The notes under the pieces were generated by a model. The model was given only the letters and a program-made list of their open reading frames with translations, ran no database searches and had not been told where the DNA came from. The position numbers were made by a program, and so were the translations under genes. Shown here piece by piece: positions 15,949-24,828 of a stretch of DNA of 28,956 nt. Location of the stretch: positions 1 to 28,956 of the forward strand of contig CAKOID010000005.1 in assembly GCA_934086355.1 (NCBI GenBank). Direction: 5' to 3'. Source of the DNA: an uncultured Bacilli bacterium (GTDB lineage: Bacteria; Bacillota_I; Bacilli_A; RF39; UBA660). Within the stretch, counting starts at the first letter, position 1. Each line of letters opens with the position of its first letter.

Positions 15949-15974
15949 AATCCTCACTTAGGGGGGAGAAAATA

Positions 15975-17495
15975 ATGTATAGTAGTATTAATATTACTTT
16001 AAATGAATGTGAGTTGGAATTTAGAAATAAATATAGTTTTAGAAAAATGTATAATAGAATAGATGTAGATATAGTTGCAAATGAAAATGAACAATACTCT
16101 AAAATAATAACAGATTATAATAAAATTAAATGTTGTTTAAAATCTGATTTAGATGAAAAGATCCAAATGTATGAAAATGAAGATTTTAGTTTTCTTGAAT
16201 CATTACAAAATAAAGAAAATGATTTTTACAAAAATATTTTTGATAATATTAAATATGTTTCTTTAGATGGTGAACATGAACAAATATTAACTTTTTTAAA
16301 AAATAATTCGAACTTAAAAGATAAAGAAATAGTATTAGTTGGTGATTATAGTTTAGGTACAACATTAATAGAAATTGCTAAATTAGAACAATTATATAAA
16401 GATTATAAAAATATTAATGTTATTCTTGAAGGTAATAAGCTACCAGTAAGATTAGGAGATTTTAAGAAAACAGTTAGTAAAATTAATGATATTACTAATG
16501 AAATGAAAAAATACAATTTTAGTGAATTAGAGCAAATAATGTATGCTTATGATATAGCTAGAGATGCACTTTACGTAAGAGAAGATGAGAATGAATCTAT
16601 ATTGGAATCAAGAGATTTAACTAATGTATTATTTGGTGATAAAAGAGTATGTGAAGGTTATGCGAATATATTTAATGCAATATTAACTAAACTTAATATT
16701 AGAAGTTTAGTGTATAGGGCTTATAATATGGAAACAAAAATTGGACATGCATATAATTGTGCTTATATTGATGATGAGAAGTATAAAGTAAAGGGAATAT
16801 ATTTTTTTGATCCAACGTTTGATAATAGAAAAGATAATACAAATAATTATTTATATTCATATAAATGTTTTGCATTAAATAAAAAAAATATGGAAAGAAT
16901 ACATGGTAATAGATTTAAAGATGGTCATACTTTTGATAAATATACTGATGATGATATTAAAGAGTGTTTAGAATTAATAAAAAAAGATGAGTTAGAAAAT
17001 GTTGATAAAAAACTTATTAAAACAATAAATATGATTTCACATTTAATAAATAAGAAGAGTTTAATTTCTATATTTAGAATAAATAAAAAACATATATATA
17101 TTCCAAGTGAAATTTTAGAGGAAAATGATAAAATAACTAATGATGAATTAATAGATGAAATAAAAAAAATTGATAAATATATGAATGGTAGTATTGATTT
17201 ATCTATATTAGTAAATGTTTTATATAATGTACGTAAAATACAATATTATAATTATCCTGAAAAGTATCCATTTGATACCAATAATATTAAATGTGTTGTT
17301 TATAATTCTAGATGGAAAGTTAAAAATGAGTATGCATTAAAATTATTTGAAGCTATATTTGGTGAAAAGAATATAAATGGTGAAAAAATTAAAAGCGTCG
17401 ATGATATAATTGAAGAAAATAATATTGATTTAAATATAGAAAGAGTAAAATTAACTAAGACACTAAGAAAAGTATTAGAAAATAATAATAAATAG
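15975..17495 (+). CDS. Cytoplasmic transglutaminase-like protein
   Basis: A 506-aa protein without a signal peptide or membrane helix. The middle carries a transglutaminase-like (papain-fold) core: RVCEGYANIFNAIL with the Cys, IGHAYNCAYI with the His, and IYFFDPTFDN with the Asp, in the usual order and spacing. The N-terminal ~180 residues and the C-terminal ~200 residues match nothing I recognise. Members of this fold act as proteases, amidases or cross-linkers, and the substrate here is unknown. The last codons form part of the terminator. It has its own strong promoter and an unusually strong ribosome binding site, which suggests good expression. Confidence 0.75.
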   Translation: MYSSINITLNECELEFRNKYSFRKMYNRIDVDIVANENEQYSKIITDYNKIKCCLKSDLDEKIQMYENEDFSFLESLQNKENDFYKNIFDNIKYVSLDGEHEQILTFLKNNSNLKDKEIVLVGDYSLGTTLIEIAKLEQLYKDYKNINVILEGNKLPVRLGDFKKTVSKINDITNEMKKYNFSELEQIMYAYDIARDALYVREDENESILESRDLTNVLFGDKRVCEGYANIFNAILTKLNIRSLVYRAYNMETKIGHAYNCAYIDDEKYKVKGIYFFDPTFDNRKDNTNNYLYSYKCFALNKKNMERIHGNRFKDGHTFDKYTDDDIKECLELIKKDELENVDKKLIKTINMISHLINKKSLISIFRINKKHIYIPSEILEENDKITNDELIDEIKKIDKYMNGSIDLSILVNVLYNVRKIQYYNYPEKYPFDTNNIKCVVYNSRWKVKNEYALKLFEAIFGEKNINGEKIKSVDDIIEENNIDLNIERVKLTKTLRKVLENNNK

Positions 17496-17519
17496 TACTA
17501 TTAATTTAGTACTTTTTTT
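17494..17519 (+). terminator. Terminator overlapping the stop of the transglutaminase-like gene
   Basis: AGTACTA and TAGTACT form a 7-bp stem with a 6-base loop, followed by at least six T's. Confidence 0.8.
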
Positions 17520-17546
17520 GATATACTTTAAAAGAAGGTGTTATAT

Positions 17547-17816
17547 ATGGAAGATATAAGATTTAATAGTTTAGAAGAATTATATAATAGATTAATACCA
17601 GCAATGGAAACTAAAGTTAATGAACTTAAACATAATGGAATAAGATATATTAATATAGATGATGTATGGAATTATTTAAAGAAAAATAAATGGAATAAAA
17701 GTAAAAATTTATCTTTGTCAGATTGTGTAGACGATATACTTAATACAAGTGATGAAGATTATAAAAAATATATTAAAGATAAAATGAAAAATATACTAGG
17801 TGGAGATAACATATGA
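17547..17816 (+). CDS. ComN-like post-transcriptional regulator
   Basis: An 89-aa protein matching the small ComN (YrzD) family: IPAMETKVNELKHNGI, then INIDDVWNYLKKNKWNK, then LSDCVDDILN, in the same order as in Bacillus ComN. In Bacillus, ComN controls comE mRNA and sits in the spoVB-secDF-recJ-apt-relA neighbourhood. Here it directly precedes rel, which supports the call. The ATG is chosen because AAGGTG lies six bases before it; a GTG nine bases earlier overlaps that site. Its stop overlaps the rel ATG by four bases. Confidence 0.8.
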   Translation: MEDIRFNSLEELYNRLIPAMETKVNELKHNGIRYINIDDVWNYLKKNKWNKSKNLSLSDCVDDILNTSDEDYKKYIKDKMKNILGGDNI

Positions 17817-19957
17817 ATGATTTAGAATATATAATTAATAAATATGAAGAAGAAGGATTTAGTAAAGAAAAGATAGATAAAATAAAAGAAGCATATAATT
17901 ATGCATTAGAAAAACATAAAGGAAAAAAACGTAAAGATGGAAATGATTTTATAAATCATCCTCTAAGTGTAGCTAGAATATTATGTGATATAAATGTAGA
18001 TGATACGACAATTATATCTGCATTAGTACATGAAACAATATCAGAATCAAATGCAACAGGGGAAGAATTAGAAAAATTATTTGGTAGTGATGTAAGAAAT
18101 ATAGTAGAATCATTAACTAAAATCAATAAATTAAAATTAAATGATGATAGTGAATCAAGTAGTTTATATTTAAGAAAAGTTTTGGTTGGACTATCTGAAG
18201 ATCCTAGAGTTTTAATAATAAAATTGGCAGATAGATTACATAATATGAGGACACTAGATTATTTGCCTATTGAAAAACAAAAACAAAAAGCAATGGAGAC
18301 AATGAATGTTTTAATACCAATAGCACATAGATTAGGTATAAATAGTATAAAGAGTGAATTAGAAGATTTATCACTTAGATATTCTAAACCTGATGTTTAC
18401 GAAAGTATATTAGAAAAGTTAAATGGAACACGTGAAGAATTAAATAAGGTATTAAATGATATGATAGAAAGTGTTAGTGATATACTTAGTAGTCATAATA
18501 TAAAATTTAAAATAAAGGGTAGAGTAAAAAGTGTTTATAGTATTTATACTAAATTATCTACAGGACGTAAATGGAGTGATATTTATGATATACTTGCAAT
18601 GCGTGCTATAGTAGAAAATGTAAGTGATTGTTACTTAGCTGCTGGATTAATTCATGCAAAATATCGTCCTATTCCAAAACGTTTTAAAGATTATATAGCA
18701 ATGCCTAAATCAAATATGTATCAATCTCTACATACATCAGTATTTGGTGATAATGGTCATATATTTGAAATACAACTTAGAACTAAAGAAATGGATGATA
18801 TTGCAGAAAATGGTATAGCAAGTCATTGGTCATATAAAGAACATACTTCAAATAATATAAAAAATATAATGGATCAAAAACTAGAAATGTATAAAAACTT
18901 AATTGATAGTTATAACGAAGATATAAGTGATGATGTATTTAGAGAACATATGGAAGATGAATTGTTGTCTGATTTAATTTACGTATTCACTCCTAAAGGT
19001 GACGTAATGGAACTTCCAGTAGATTCTACACCAATAGATTTTGCATACAGAATCCATACTAATGTAGGAGATAAAATGGTAGGTGCTATAGTTAATGAAA
19101 ATATAGTACCAATAGATTATAAATTACAAGATGGAGATATAGTAAAAATAAAAACAGATGTTAATAGTACTCCTAATAAAGATTGGTTAAATATAGTAAA
19201 AACTAGTCAAGCAAAAAATAAAATAAAATCATATTTTTCTAAAGTAGATAAAGAAAAATATACAGAACTAGGTAGTAGTTTATTAGAAAAAGAAATAAGA
19301 AAACAAAAACTAAGCTTTAAAGAAGTATTTAACGATGAACATCTAGATAAATTATATAAAGATTTAAAAGTTAAAAGTTTAGATGAAATATATTTAAATG
19401 TAGGATCACTTAGATATACGCCATCATACATTATTAATTTAATATATGAAGATAAGAAAAATGTACAAGATATATTATTAGATAAAGTATTAAATAATAA
19501 TAAACTTAATACAAAGAATAATTATAAAAAAGATATATTAGTTGCTGGATATGATGATATTTTAGTTAACGTAGCAGAATGTTGTCATCCAGTTAAAGGT
19601 GATGAAATTATTGGATATATTACAAAGGGGAATGGAGTTACAGTTCATAAAAAAAATTGTGTTAATATAAAAGAAATTAAAGATAGATTAATTAATGTAA
19701 ATTGGAATATGGAAAGTGAAAATACATACATATCTAAATTAAAAATAATAACGAATGATAATCATAATAATATGCTTGAAATAGTTACAAAAGCTAGTCT
19801 AAAGAATATTATAATAACTTCAATAAATGAATTTAATAAAAATAATATGCATGGTTATAATATAACTTTTAAAGTAAAAGATAAAAATACATTAGATAGT
19901 TTTATAGAAAGTTTAAGAATATTATCTTTTGTAAGTGAAATAGAGTTAGAGGACTAA
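17813..19957 (+). CDS. rel: Rel family (p)ppGpp synthetase with altered hydrolase site
   Basis: A 714-aa long RSH protein of the stringent response. Order: HD domain (1-190), synthetase (about 230-345), TGS (about 385-450), linker with a Cys/His region (NVAECCHPVKGDEIIG) and a C-terminal ACT domain (about 640-714). The synthetase looks intact: GRVKSVYSIYTKL, PKRFKDYIAMPKSNMYQSLHT and FEIQLRTKEMDDIAE. In the HD domain, His49 and the Asp140 of KLADRLHN are present. However, the HDxxED motif reads HETISES (73-79): Asp becomes Glu74, and the catalytic Glu-Asp pair becomes Ser77-Glu78. Hydrolysis of ppGpp may be weak or lost. It is coupled to the ComN-like gene before it and lies 1 base before dtd. 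Confidence 0.95.
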   Translation: MNDLEYIINKYEEEGFSKEKIDKIKEAYNYALEKHKGKKRKDGNDFINHPLSVARILCDINVDDTTIISALVHETISESNATGEELEKLFGSDVRNIVESLTKINKLKLNDDSESSSLYLRKVLVGLSEDPRVLIIKLADRLHNMRTLDYLPIEKQKQKAMETMNVLIPIAHRLGINSIKSELEDLSLRYSKPDVYESILEKLNGTREELNKVLNDMIESVSDILSSHNIKFKIKGRVKSVYSIYTKLSTGRKWSDIYDILAMRAIVENVSDCYLAAGLIHAKYRPIPKRFKDYIAMPKSNMYQSLHTSVFGDNGHIFEIQLRTKEMDDIAENGIASHWSYKEHTSNNIKNIMDQKLEMYKNLIDSYNEDISDDVFREHMEDELLSDLIYVFTPKGDVMELPVDSTPIDFAYRIHTNVGDKMVGAIVNENIVPIDYKLQDGDIVKIKTDVNSTPNKDWLNIVKTSQAKNKIKSYFSKVDKEKYTELGSSLLEKEIRKQKLSFKEVFNDEHLDKLYKDLKVKSLDEIYLNVGSLRYTPSYIINLIYEDKKNVQDILLDKVLNNNKLNTKNNYKKDILVAGYDDILVNVAECCHPVKGDEIIGYITKGNGVTVHKKNCVNIKEIKDRLINVNWNMESENTYISKLKIITNDNHNNMLEIVTKASLKNIIITSINEFNKNNMHGYNITFKVKDKNTLDSFIESLRILSFVSEIELED

Positions 19958-19958
19958 T

Positions 19959-20402
19959 ATGAAGGTAGTTATACAAAGAGTAAAAGAATCTAGTGTAAGT
20001 ATAAATAATGAAATTTATAATAGTATAGATAATGGATTAATGATACTAGTTGGTTTTACTGAAGGAGATAATACTCTAGATATAGATTATATTGTTAAAA
20101 AAGTTGTTAATTTAAGAATATTTGATGACGAAAATGGAATTATGAATAAAAGTATATTAGACACTAATGGAAGTATATTATCTATCAGTCAATTTACACT
20201 TTATGCTGATGCTAAAAAAGGCAATAGACCAAGCTATATAAAAGCATTAAAAAGTGAATATTCTAGCAAATTATATGATGAATTTAATAAAAAATTAAGT
20301 GAACATATAAACGTAAAAACTGGTGTATTTGGTGCTGAAATGAAAGTTAGTTTAATTAATGATGGACCAATAACTATTATAATTGATAGTAAGAATAAAT
20401 AA
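19959..20402 (+). CDS. dtd: D-aminoacyl-tRNA deacylase
   Basis: Removes D-amino acids (and Gly from tRNA-Ala) wrongly attached to tRNA. The 147-aa protein has the family length, the SQFTLYA motif (active-site Thr) and the NDGPITIIIDS motif with the Gly-cisPro that blocks L-amino acids. MKVVIQRVKESSV at the start is typical. It follows rel with one base between stop and start, as in many Firmicutes. The terminator stem begins in its last codons. Confidence 0.96.
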   Translation: MKVVIQRVKESSVSINNEIYNSIDNGLMILVGFTEGDNTLDIDYIVKKVVNLRIFDDENGIMNKSILDTNGSILSISQFTLYADAKKGNRPSYIKALKSEYSSKLYDEFNKKLSEHINVKTGVFGAEMKVSLINDGPITIIIDSKNK

Positions 20403-20424
20403 ACTTTGGAATAAGTTTATTTTT
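20397..20424 (+). terminator. Terminator of the comN-rel-dtd operon
   Basis: A 9-bp stem (AAATAAACT with AGTTTATTT) and an 8-base loop, then T's. Confidence 0.75.
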
Positions 20425-20478
20425 CTTTACATAAAATTGTAAAATTTTGTCAATAAAAGTGTAAATTTGTTTTTTCAA

Positions 20479-20507
20479 TTGATTATATATTTTTTATCAC
20501 TTATAAT
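20479..20507 (+). promoter_or_regulatory. Promoter of the sortase-substrate gene
   Basis: TTGATT, 17 bases, TATAAT: a strong housekeeping promoter, with GAAGGAGGA between it and the ATG. Confidence 0.75.
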
Positions 20508-20540
20508 GAAATTGAAAAGTACGAAGGAGGAATAGAAAAA

Positions 20541-22436
20541 ATGAAAAAACGTATTTTTAAAAGTGTGAAGTTGAGTTATGTTATTGCTCTAGTCATCGGT
20601 GCATTATTTATGATTCAAAATGTAGAGGCAAGAGATATTGAAAAAGATTTAACATTATCTCAAGACATTACAGAGGATTTAGTTGTAAAAAGTGGAAAGA
20701 ATGTTACAATTGATTTAAATGGATTTAATATCACAACAACTAATAAAGATGCAATTAAGGTAGAATTAGGAGCAACACTTACTTTAAAAGGTAAAGGTAA
20801 AATTGAAGCAGTTGGTAATGGAGTTGCAGGACTTTATAATAATGGTACTACAGTAATTGATGATAAAAATACCGAAATATATAAAAAAGAAACAGATGCA
20901 AATGTAGACAGATATTATGCAATATTAAATCATGGTAAATTAACTATTAATAATGCAAAAGTAACTATGGATACAAGTTTAGGAAAAAATGCATCAAGTT
21001 TAATTGCAAGTGGATATTATAATTTTACAAAAAACACTGCAGAAAAAATAGGATATGTAAGTGGAGTAGGAATGGAAAAACCAACACTTACAATAAATAA
21101 TGGAGAATTTAGTGGTGGAATTAACACTGTAAAAAATGATGATAACGGAACTTTAACTATAAATAATGGTATATTTAAAAACTACATACAAGTTGCAGTA
21201 ATGAATGCAAATATTACAAAAATTAATGGTGGAGAATTTAATGTACCAACAGGAGAAGATAAAACTACAATATACAATCTTTATTTAGCTGGTGGATATA
21301 ATGAAGGTATATTAGAAGTAACAGGTGGTACATTTAGAGCAGAAAACTTTATAGAAGGATATGCAAATACACAAAAACCTATAACAATAACTAATGGTAA
21401 TTTTGAAATAAAATATATGATAAATAGTAATTTCAAAAAAGATTCATTAAATAATAATACATTAAAAGTAAGTGGAGGAACATTTGACGTTAATTCTGAT
21501 GTATATACTTATATAAAAGAAGGTTTTGATGCATTTGATTCAGTAGACGGAAATCTTATAGTTGATAAACAAGCAGAATTTAAATTAAATAAAAAAGTAT
21601 ATTATGTTGAAAAAGGAAAAACAATTAAATTAGATTATACAGCAAATGAAACTGGTAAAAAATATACTAATTTCGGTAGTGCAGATGAAAATATAGCAAC
21701 TATAAAAAATTTTGAAATAACTGGAGTAAATGTAGGAAAAACAACAATCGATTGTTTTATTGGCGGACTTGGAGAAGAAGTTCAAGTTATAGTTTATGAA
21801 ATAAAAACGGATGATGCAACTAAAAAAGAATCAAATAATTTAAATAATATAATTAATAATATAGTAGAAAATAAAACTAATAAAGGAGTAGATGAAGAAA
21901 CTTCAAATAAATTACTAGACGCTGTTAAAAATGGTAAAACTATTGAAACAGAACTAACTACAAAAGAAGTAAAAGCTTCTGAAATAAGTAATGATACAAA
22001 AACAAAAATAAATAAAATTCTAAAAAAACATGAAAGAATTGCTGCTTTCTTCGATATAAATGTATTGTTAAAAGCAGATAATAATTCTATAGGAAAAATT
22101 ACAGAATTAGAAAATACTGTATTAGTTAGTGTTGATGTTCCAACAACTCTTCCTGAACTAAAAACAGGTTATACAAGAAAATATTATATAATACGTGTAC
22201 ATAATGGAGAAACAACAAAAATAGATGCTAAACTTGTAAATGGGAAAATAGAGTTTGAAACAGATAAATTTTCTGACTATGCATTAGCATATGTTGATGA
22301 GGCAACAACTACTAAAGAAGAAGATAAAGGAAAACTAGATGATGTTCCTAAAACAGGATTTATAAATTATACTATAATGTTTATTATATTTGGATTAATG
22401 GCATTAATAAGTTTTAAAATTCTAAGAAAAAATTAA
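20541..22436 (+). CDS. Sortase-anchored surface protein with beta-helix repeats (VPKTG)
   Basis: A 631-aa cell-wall protein. A signal peptide covers residues 1 to about 30, with probable cleavage after VEA. Residues ~35-340 are built of repeats of the type LTINNGEF or LEVTGGTF, which suggest a right-handed beta-helix such as found in adhesins and carbohydrate-binding surface proteins. A Lys/Glu-rich helical region and a small beta domain (about 500-590) follow. The end is a classic sorting signal: VPKTG, a hydrophobic helix and RKN. VPKTG is a variant of LPXTG. The class B sortase encoded next door is the likely enzyme. The ligand is unknown. Confidence 0.9.
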   Translation: MKKRIFKSVKLSYVIALVIGALFMIQNVEARDIEKDLTLSQDITEDLVVKSGKNVTIDLNGFNITTTNKDAIKVELGATLTLKGKGKIEAVGNGVAGLYNNGTTVIDDKNTEIYKKETDANVDRYYAILNHGKLTINNAKVTMDTSLGKNASSLIASGYYNFTKNTAEKIGYVSGVGMEKPTLTINNGEFSGGINTVKNDDNGTLTINNGIFKNYIQVAVMNANITKINGGEFNVPTGEDKTTIYNLYLAGGYNEGILEVTGGTFRAENFIEGYANTQKPITITNGNFEIKYMINSNFKKDSLNNNTLKVSGGTFDVNSDVYTYIKEGFDAFDSVDGNLIVDKQAEFKLNKKVYYVEKGKTIKLDYTANETGKKYTNFGSADENIATIKNFEITGVNVGKTTIDCFIGGLGEEVQVIVYEIKTDDATKKESNNLNNIINNIVENKTNKGVDEETSNKLLDAVKNGKTIETELTTKEVKASEISNDTKTKINKILKKHERIAAFFDINVLLKADNNSIGKITELENTVLVSVDVPTTLPELKTGYTRKYYIIRVHNGETTKIDAKLVNGKIEFETDKFSDYALAYVDEATTTKEEDKGKLDDVPKTGFINYTIMFIIFGLMALISFKILRKN

Positions 22437-22441
22437 TAATT

Positions 22442-22460
22442 GAGTGCTAAGCACTCTTTT
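22442..22460 (+). terminator. Terminator between the surface protein and the sortase
   Basis: GAGTGC-TAA-GCACTC with a short T run. It is a compact hairpin and probably a partial terminator that lowers sortase expression relative to the substrate. Confidence 0.65.
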
Positions 22461-22502
22461 ATAATACATTAAATTATTGTATAATCATAAAAGGAGACTA
22501 CT

Positions 22503-23246
22503 ATGAAAAAGAAAAAATATAAATTAAAAAAGAAATTTTATATACCATTTTTAATTATAATATTAAGTCCATTTTTTCTAATGGGATATAAAATATTTTT
22601 ACATCAATCTAATAATAAAAAAATAGAAAAAGCATTAGAAAAAACAGAAAAAGTTATTAATAGTGATGATAACAAAAATACTAAATACCTAGAAGAATTA
22701 AAAACTATGAACAATGACTTTGTAGGAATTTTAGCTATACCAAATACAATAATTAATTATCCAGTAATGTATACAAAAAGTGATTATTATTTAAGACGTA
22801 GTTTTGATAAAAAACAAAGTGATGCTGGAACGCTTTATATAGATAAATATAATATAATAGATCCAATAGACGATAATATAATTATTTATGGACATAATAT
22901 GAAAAATGGGACTATGTTTCATGAATTATTAAATTATAAAGATGAAGAATACTATAAAGAACATAAATATATATATTTTAATAAAATAGATAATAATGAA
23001 AAATATGAAATAATATCTGTTTTCTATTCTAAAGTATATTATGAAAATGAAAAAGTATTTAAATACTATAAATTTTATAGAACAGAAGATATAACTGAAT
23101 TTGATGATTATGTAAAAAATATAAAAGAATTAAGTTTATATGATACAGGTATAAATGCTAAGTTAGGAGACAAATTCATTACATTATCTACATGTGAATA
23201 TAGTCAAGAAAATGGTAGATTTGTAGTCATTGCTAAAAAAATATAA
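22503..23246 (+). CDS. Class B-type sortase
   Basis: A 247-aa membrane-anchored transpeptidase that cuts a sorting motif and joins the protein to the peptidoglycan. There is one N-terminal helix (about 12-33) with the enzyme outside. Catalytic residues are His131 (IIYGHNMKNGTMF), Cys231 (TLSTCEYS) and Arg239 (NGRFVVIAK). The pattern FVGILAIPNTIINYPVMY, with the extra helices, fits class B, not class A. The substrate is very probably the VPKTG protein just upstream. Class B enzymes usually read NPQTN-like motifs, so this pairing is somewhat unusual. AAAGGAG precedes the ATG. Confidence 0.92.
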   Translation: MKKKKYKLKKKFYIPFLIIILSPFFLMGYKIFLHQSNNKKIEKALEKTEKVINSDDNKNTKYLEELKTMNNDFVGILAIPNTIINYPVMYTKSDYYLRRSFDKKQSDAGTLYIDKYNIIDPIDDNIIIYGHNMKNGTMFHELLNYKDEEYYKEHKYIYFNKIDNNEKYEIISVFYSKVYYENEKVFKYYKFYRTEDITEFDDYVKNIKELSLYDTGINAKLGDKFITLSTCEYSQENGRFVVIAKKI

Positions 23247-23277
23247 TATTCTTAAAATAAATTTCATCCAAAGTATT

Positions 23278-23308
23278 GCATATCATTACCTGATAGGTTA
23301 TCATATGC
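23278..23308. repeat. 31-base imperfect palindrome after the sortase gene
   Basis: GCATAT and ATATGC are the ends, ACCT-GAT-AGGT the centre, with an unpaired 4-base block on each side. As RNA it gives a small two-tier hairpin directly before a ribosome binding site; as DNA it could be a dimeric regulator site. Confidence 0.4.
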
Positions 23309-23327
23309 GATGTAAAGGAGATATAAT

Positions 23328-23484
23328 ATGGTTATTAGTAAGAGCAAACAATATATTAAACTACAAAAAAATTATTAAGAAACATTTAGATAAAGAAAAA
23401 ATAAGAATAAATAATATTGAGAACTTGATAAAAATAATAGAGAACCAATTTAATAGAATAAACTGGTTCTTTATTTTAAACTAA
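23328..23484 (+). pseudogene. Possible small gene broken at an A7 run
   Basis: AAAGGAGATATAAT stands directly before an ATG, an excellent ribosome binding site, yet the frame has only 16 codons (MVISKSKQYIKLQKNY) before TAA. If one A is removed from the A7 run at about 23362-23370, the frame continues to the TAA ending at 23484, giving a Lys/Ile-rich helical protein of about 51 residues that ends in the terminator region. It may be a frameshifted small gene, a phase-variable gene, a sequencing indel or a genuine 16-aa peptide. It has no recognisable family. Confidence 0.3.
23439..23476. terminator. Bidirectional terminator between the sortase region and gerM
   Basis: AGAACCA and TGGTTCT form a 7-bp stem (plus a GU and an AU pair) followed by TTTATTTT. 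The GerM stop on the minus strand lies right at its edge. Confidence 0.7.
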
Positions 23485-24403
23485 ACGTACTTATAATTTT
23501 ATCATTAACATAATATAAAACACTATCAACATCACCATAGTTATCTTTAATACTTAAATTTATAGAATAACTAACTTCCTCTAATATATTATTAGTATTA
23601 ATATCATCTAATATATTTTCATTAAAATTTAAAAGAAGAGATTTATCAGTTTCATTATAACTTAGTAACTCAGTATTATTATTTAAATAACTTATTAAAT
23701 TAGTATTTAACATTTTGCTACTTGTTAATTCTTTTATAATAATTTCTATTTTACTAATATCATCATTATTAACTTTAGTAACTGGAACATAGTAATAATA
23801 ATCATTATATTTAGATAAATAATATATTGTAGTTTTAGTAGTATTATTTATATTATTAATATTATATTCTTTATTAATTCCTATACTTCTATCTAATATA
23901 GTAGGAAGTTTTTTATTTGAATTAGGTAATTTATTAAGAATAGAACCTTCTACATATATAGAAATGTATTTAATATTATCTAAACTAGTTAGAGAATATA
24001 CTATTGCTTCTATCATTTTTTCTTCATTATATATATCTACATTTAATAACTCTTTGCTAAAATTTAATTTAACTAATTGATCTTGTATTTCTAAATTTAA
24101 TAATTTAGTATTTTTTGGTATAACTTTCTTAAAACCTTCTCTTATATAATTGTTAGAATCTATTGTTAAAATACTTATAATTTCTTTAATTTTATCTTCT
24201 TTACTTTTACTAGTTAATATAGTACTAACTCTAGAAATATATTTATTATTATCTATTAAGTATACAATATTATTTTCGTTATTAGAATGACTTATATTAG
24301 TTTTAATAGATTCATTTTTATTAGGAAATATATATAGTATTCCAAGTATTCCTAAACAAGATAAACTAATTATAATTTTTTTAAACGCTTTTCTTTTTAA
24401 CAT
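23471..24403 (-). CDS. GerM-like protein with two GerMN domains
   Basis: A 310-aa exported protein with one N-terminal helix (about 9-27) and two copies of the GerMN (sporulation/germination) domain, roughly 45-160 and 190-305. The first copy shows VIPKNTKLLNLEIQDQLVKLNFSKELL (positions 93-120) followed by EAIVYSLTSLDNIKYISIYVEG (about 132-153). The second is weaker but keeps LLLNFNENIL and the following helix. In Bacillus, GerM is a lipoprotein that links mother-cell and forespore coat channel parts. The Cys in SLSC is not a proper lipobox, so a membrane anchor is likely. AGGTG precedes the ATG. GerMN also occurs in vegetative lipoproteins, so a spore role is inferred, not shown. Confidence 0.8.
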   Translation of the reverse strand: MLKRKAFKKIIISLSCLGILGILYIFPNKNESIKTNISHSNNENNIVYLIDNNKYISRVSTILTSKSKEDKIKEIISILTIDSNNYIREGFKKVIPKNTKLLNLEIQDQLVKLNFSKELLNVDIYNEEKMIEAIVYSLTSLDNIKYISIYVEGSILNKLPNSNKKLPTILDRSIGINKEYNINNINNTTKTTIYYLSKYNDYYYYVPVTKVNNDDISKIEIIIKELTSSKMLNTNLISYLNNNTELLSYNETDKSLLLNFNENILDDINTNNILEEVSYSINLSIKDNYGDVDSVLYYVNDKIISTFSLK

Positions 24404-24498
24404 ATTTACACCTAATAAACTATATGAATTTTATGATTTTTAATTCTTAAAATGTAATAAAAATGGTAATAAAAAATATATTATAATAGGTGAGTAAC

Positions 24499-24828
24499 AT
24501 GGATAAAAAAGCTAATTTTAAAGAATTTGTATCACATCATCCAGAACTAATAACATTTGTAAAAAATAAAGAAAATACATGGCAAGACTTTTATGAAATA
24601 TATGATATATATGGAGAAAGTGAAGATGCATGGAATAAATACTTTAATAAAGATGATAGTATTGGAGAACTAACTAACTTATTTAAAAGTATAAATATGG
24701 ATAATGTACAAAAACATATAAATAATGCACAAAAAGCGGTTAGTTTAATTCAAGAAATAACAAATAAAAGTACTCCTAGTATAGTTAGTAAAACTCCAAG
24801 ACCGATAACTAAATTTTTTGGAGATTAA
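24499..24828 (+). CDS. ylbD: YlbD-like protein (putative spore coat associated)
   Basis: A 109-aa protein fitting the YlbD family. FKEFVSHHPELITFVKNKENTWQDFYE matches the N-terminal core (pelixxVrxgkxTWQexfE). WNKYF follows, then MDNVQKHINNAQKAVSLIQEI, the family's C-terminal helix. YlbD is found in Bacillus spore coats, but its molecular role is unknown. The ATG used has AGGTGAG five bases before it; a GTG three codons upstream is part of that site. The stop TAA is followed at once by the ylbE ATG, the same order as in Bacillus. Confidence 0.82.
   Translation: MDKKANFKEFVSHHPELITFVKNKENTWQDFYEIYDIYGESEDAWNKYFNKDDSIGELTNLFKSINMDNVQKHINNAQKAVSLIQEITNKSTPSIVSKTPRPITKFFGD

Noticed and set aside
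23230..23484. 84-codon plus frame overlapping the sortase end
   Set aside because: Its ATG lies inside the sortase and has no ribosome binding site; only its last part may belong to the small frameshifted gene described.
24404..24498. CATATAGTT upstream of gerM as a sigma-E or sigma-K promoter
   Set aside because: The -10 match is incomplete and no -35 element stands at the right spacing.
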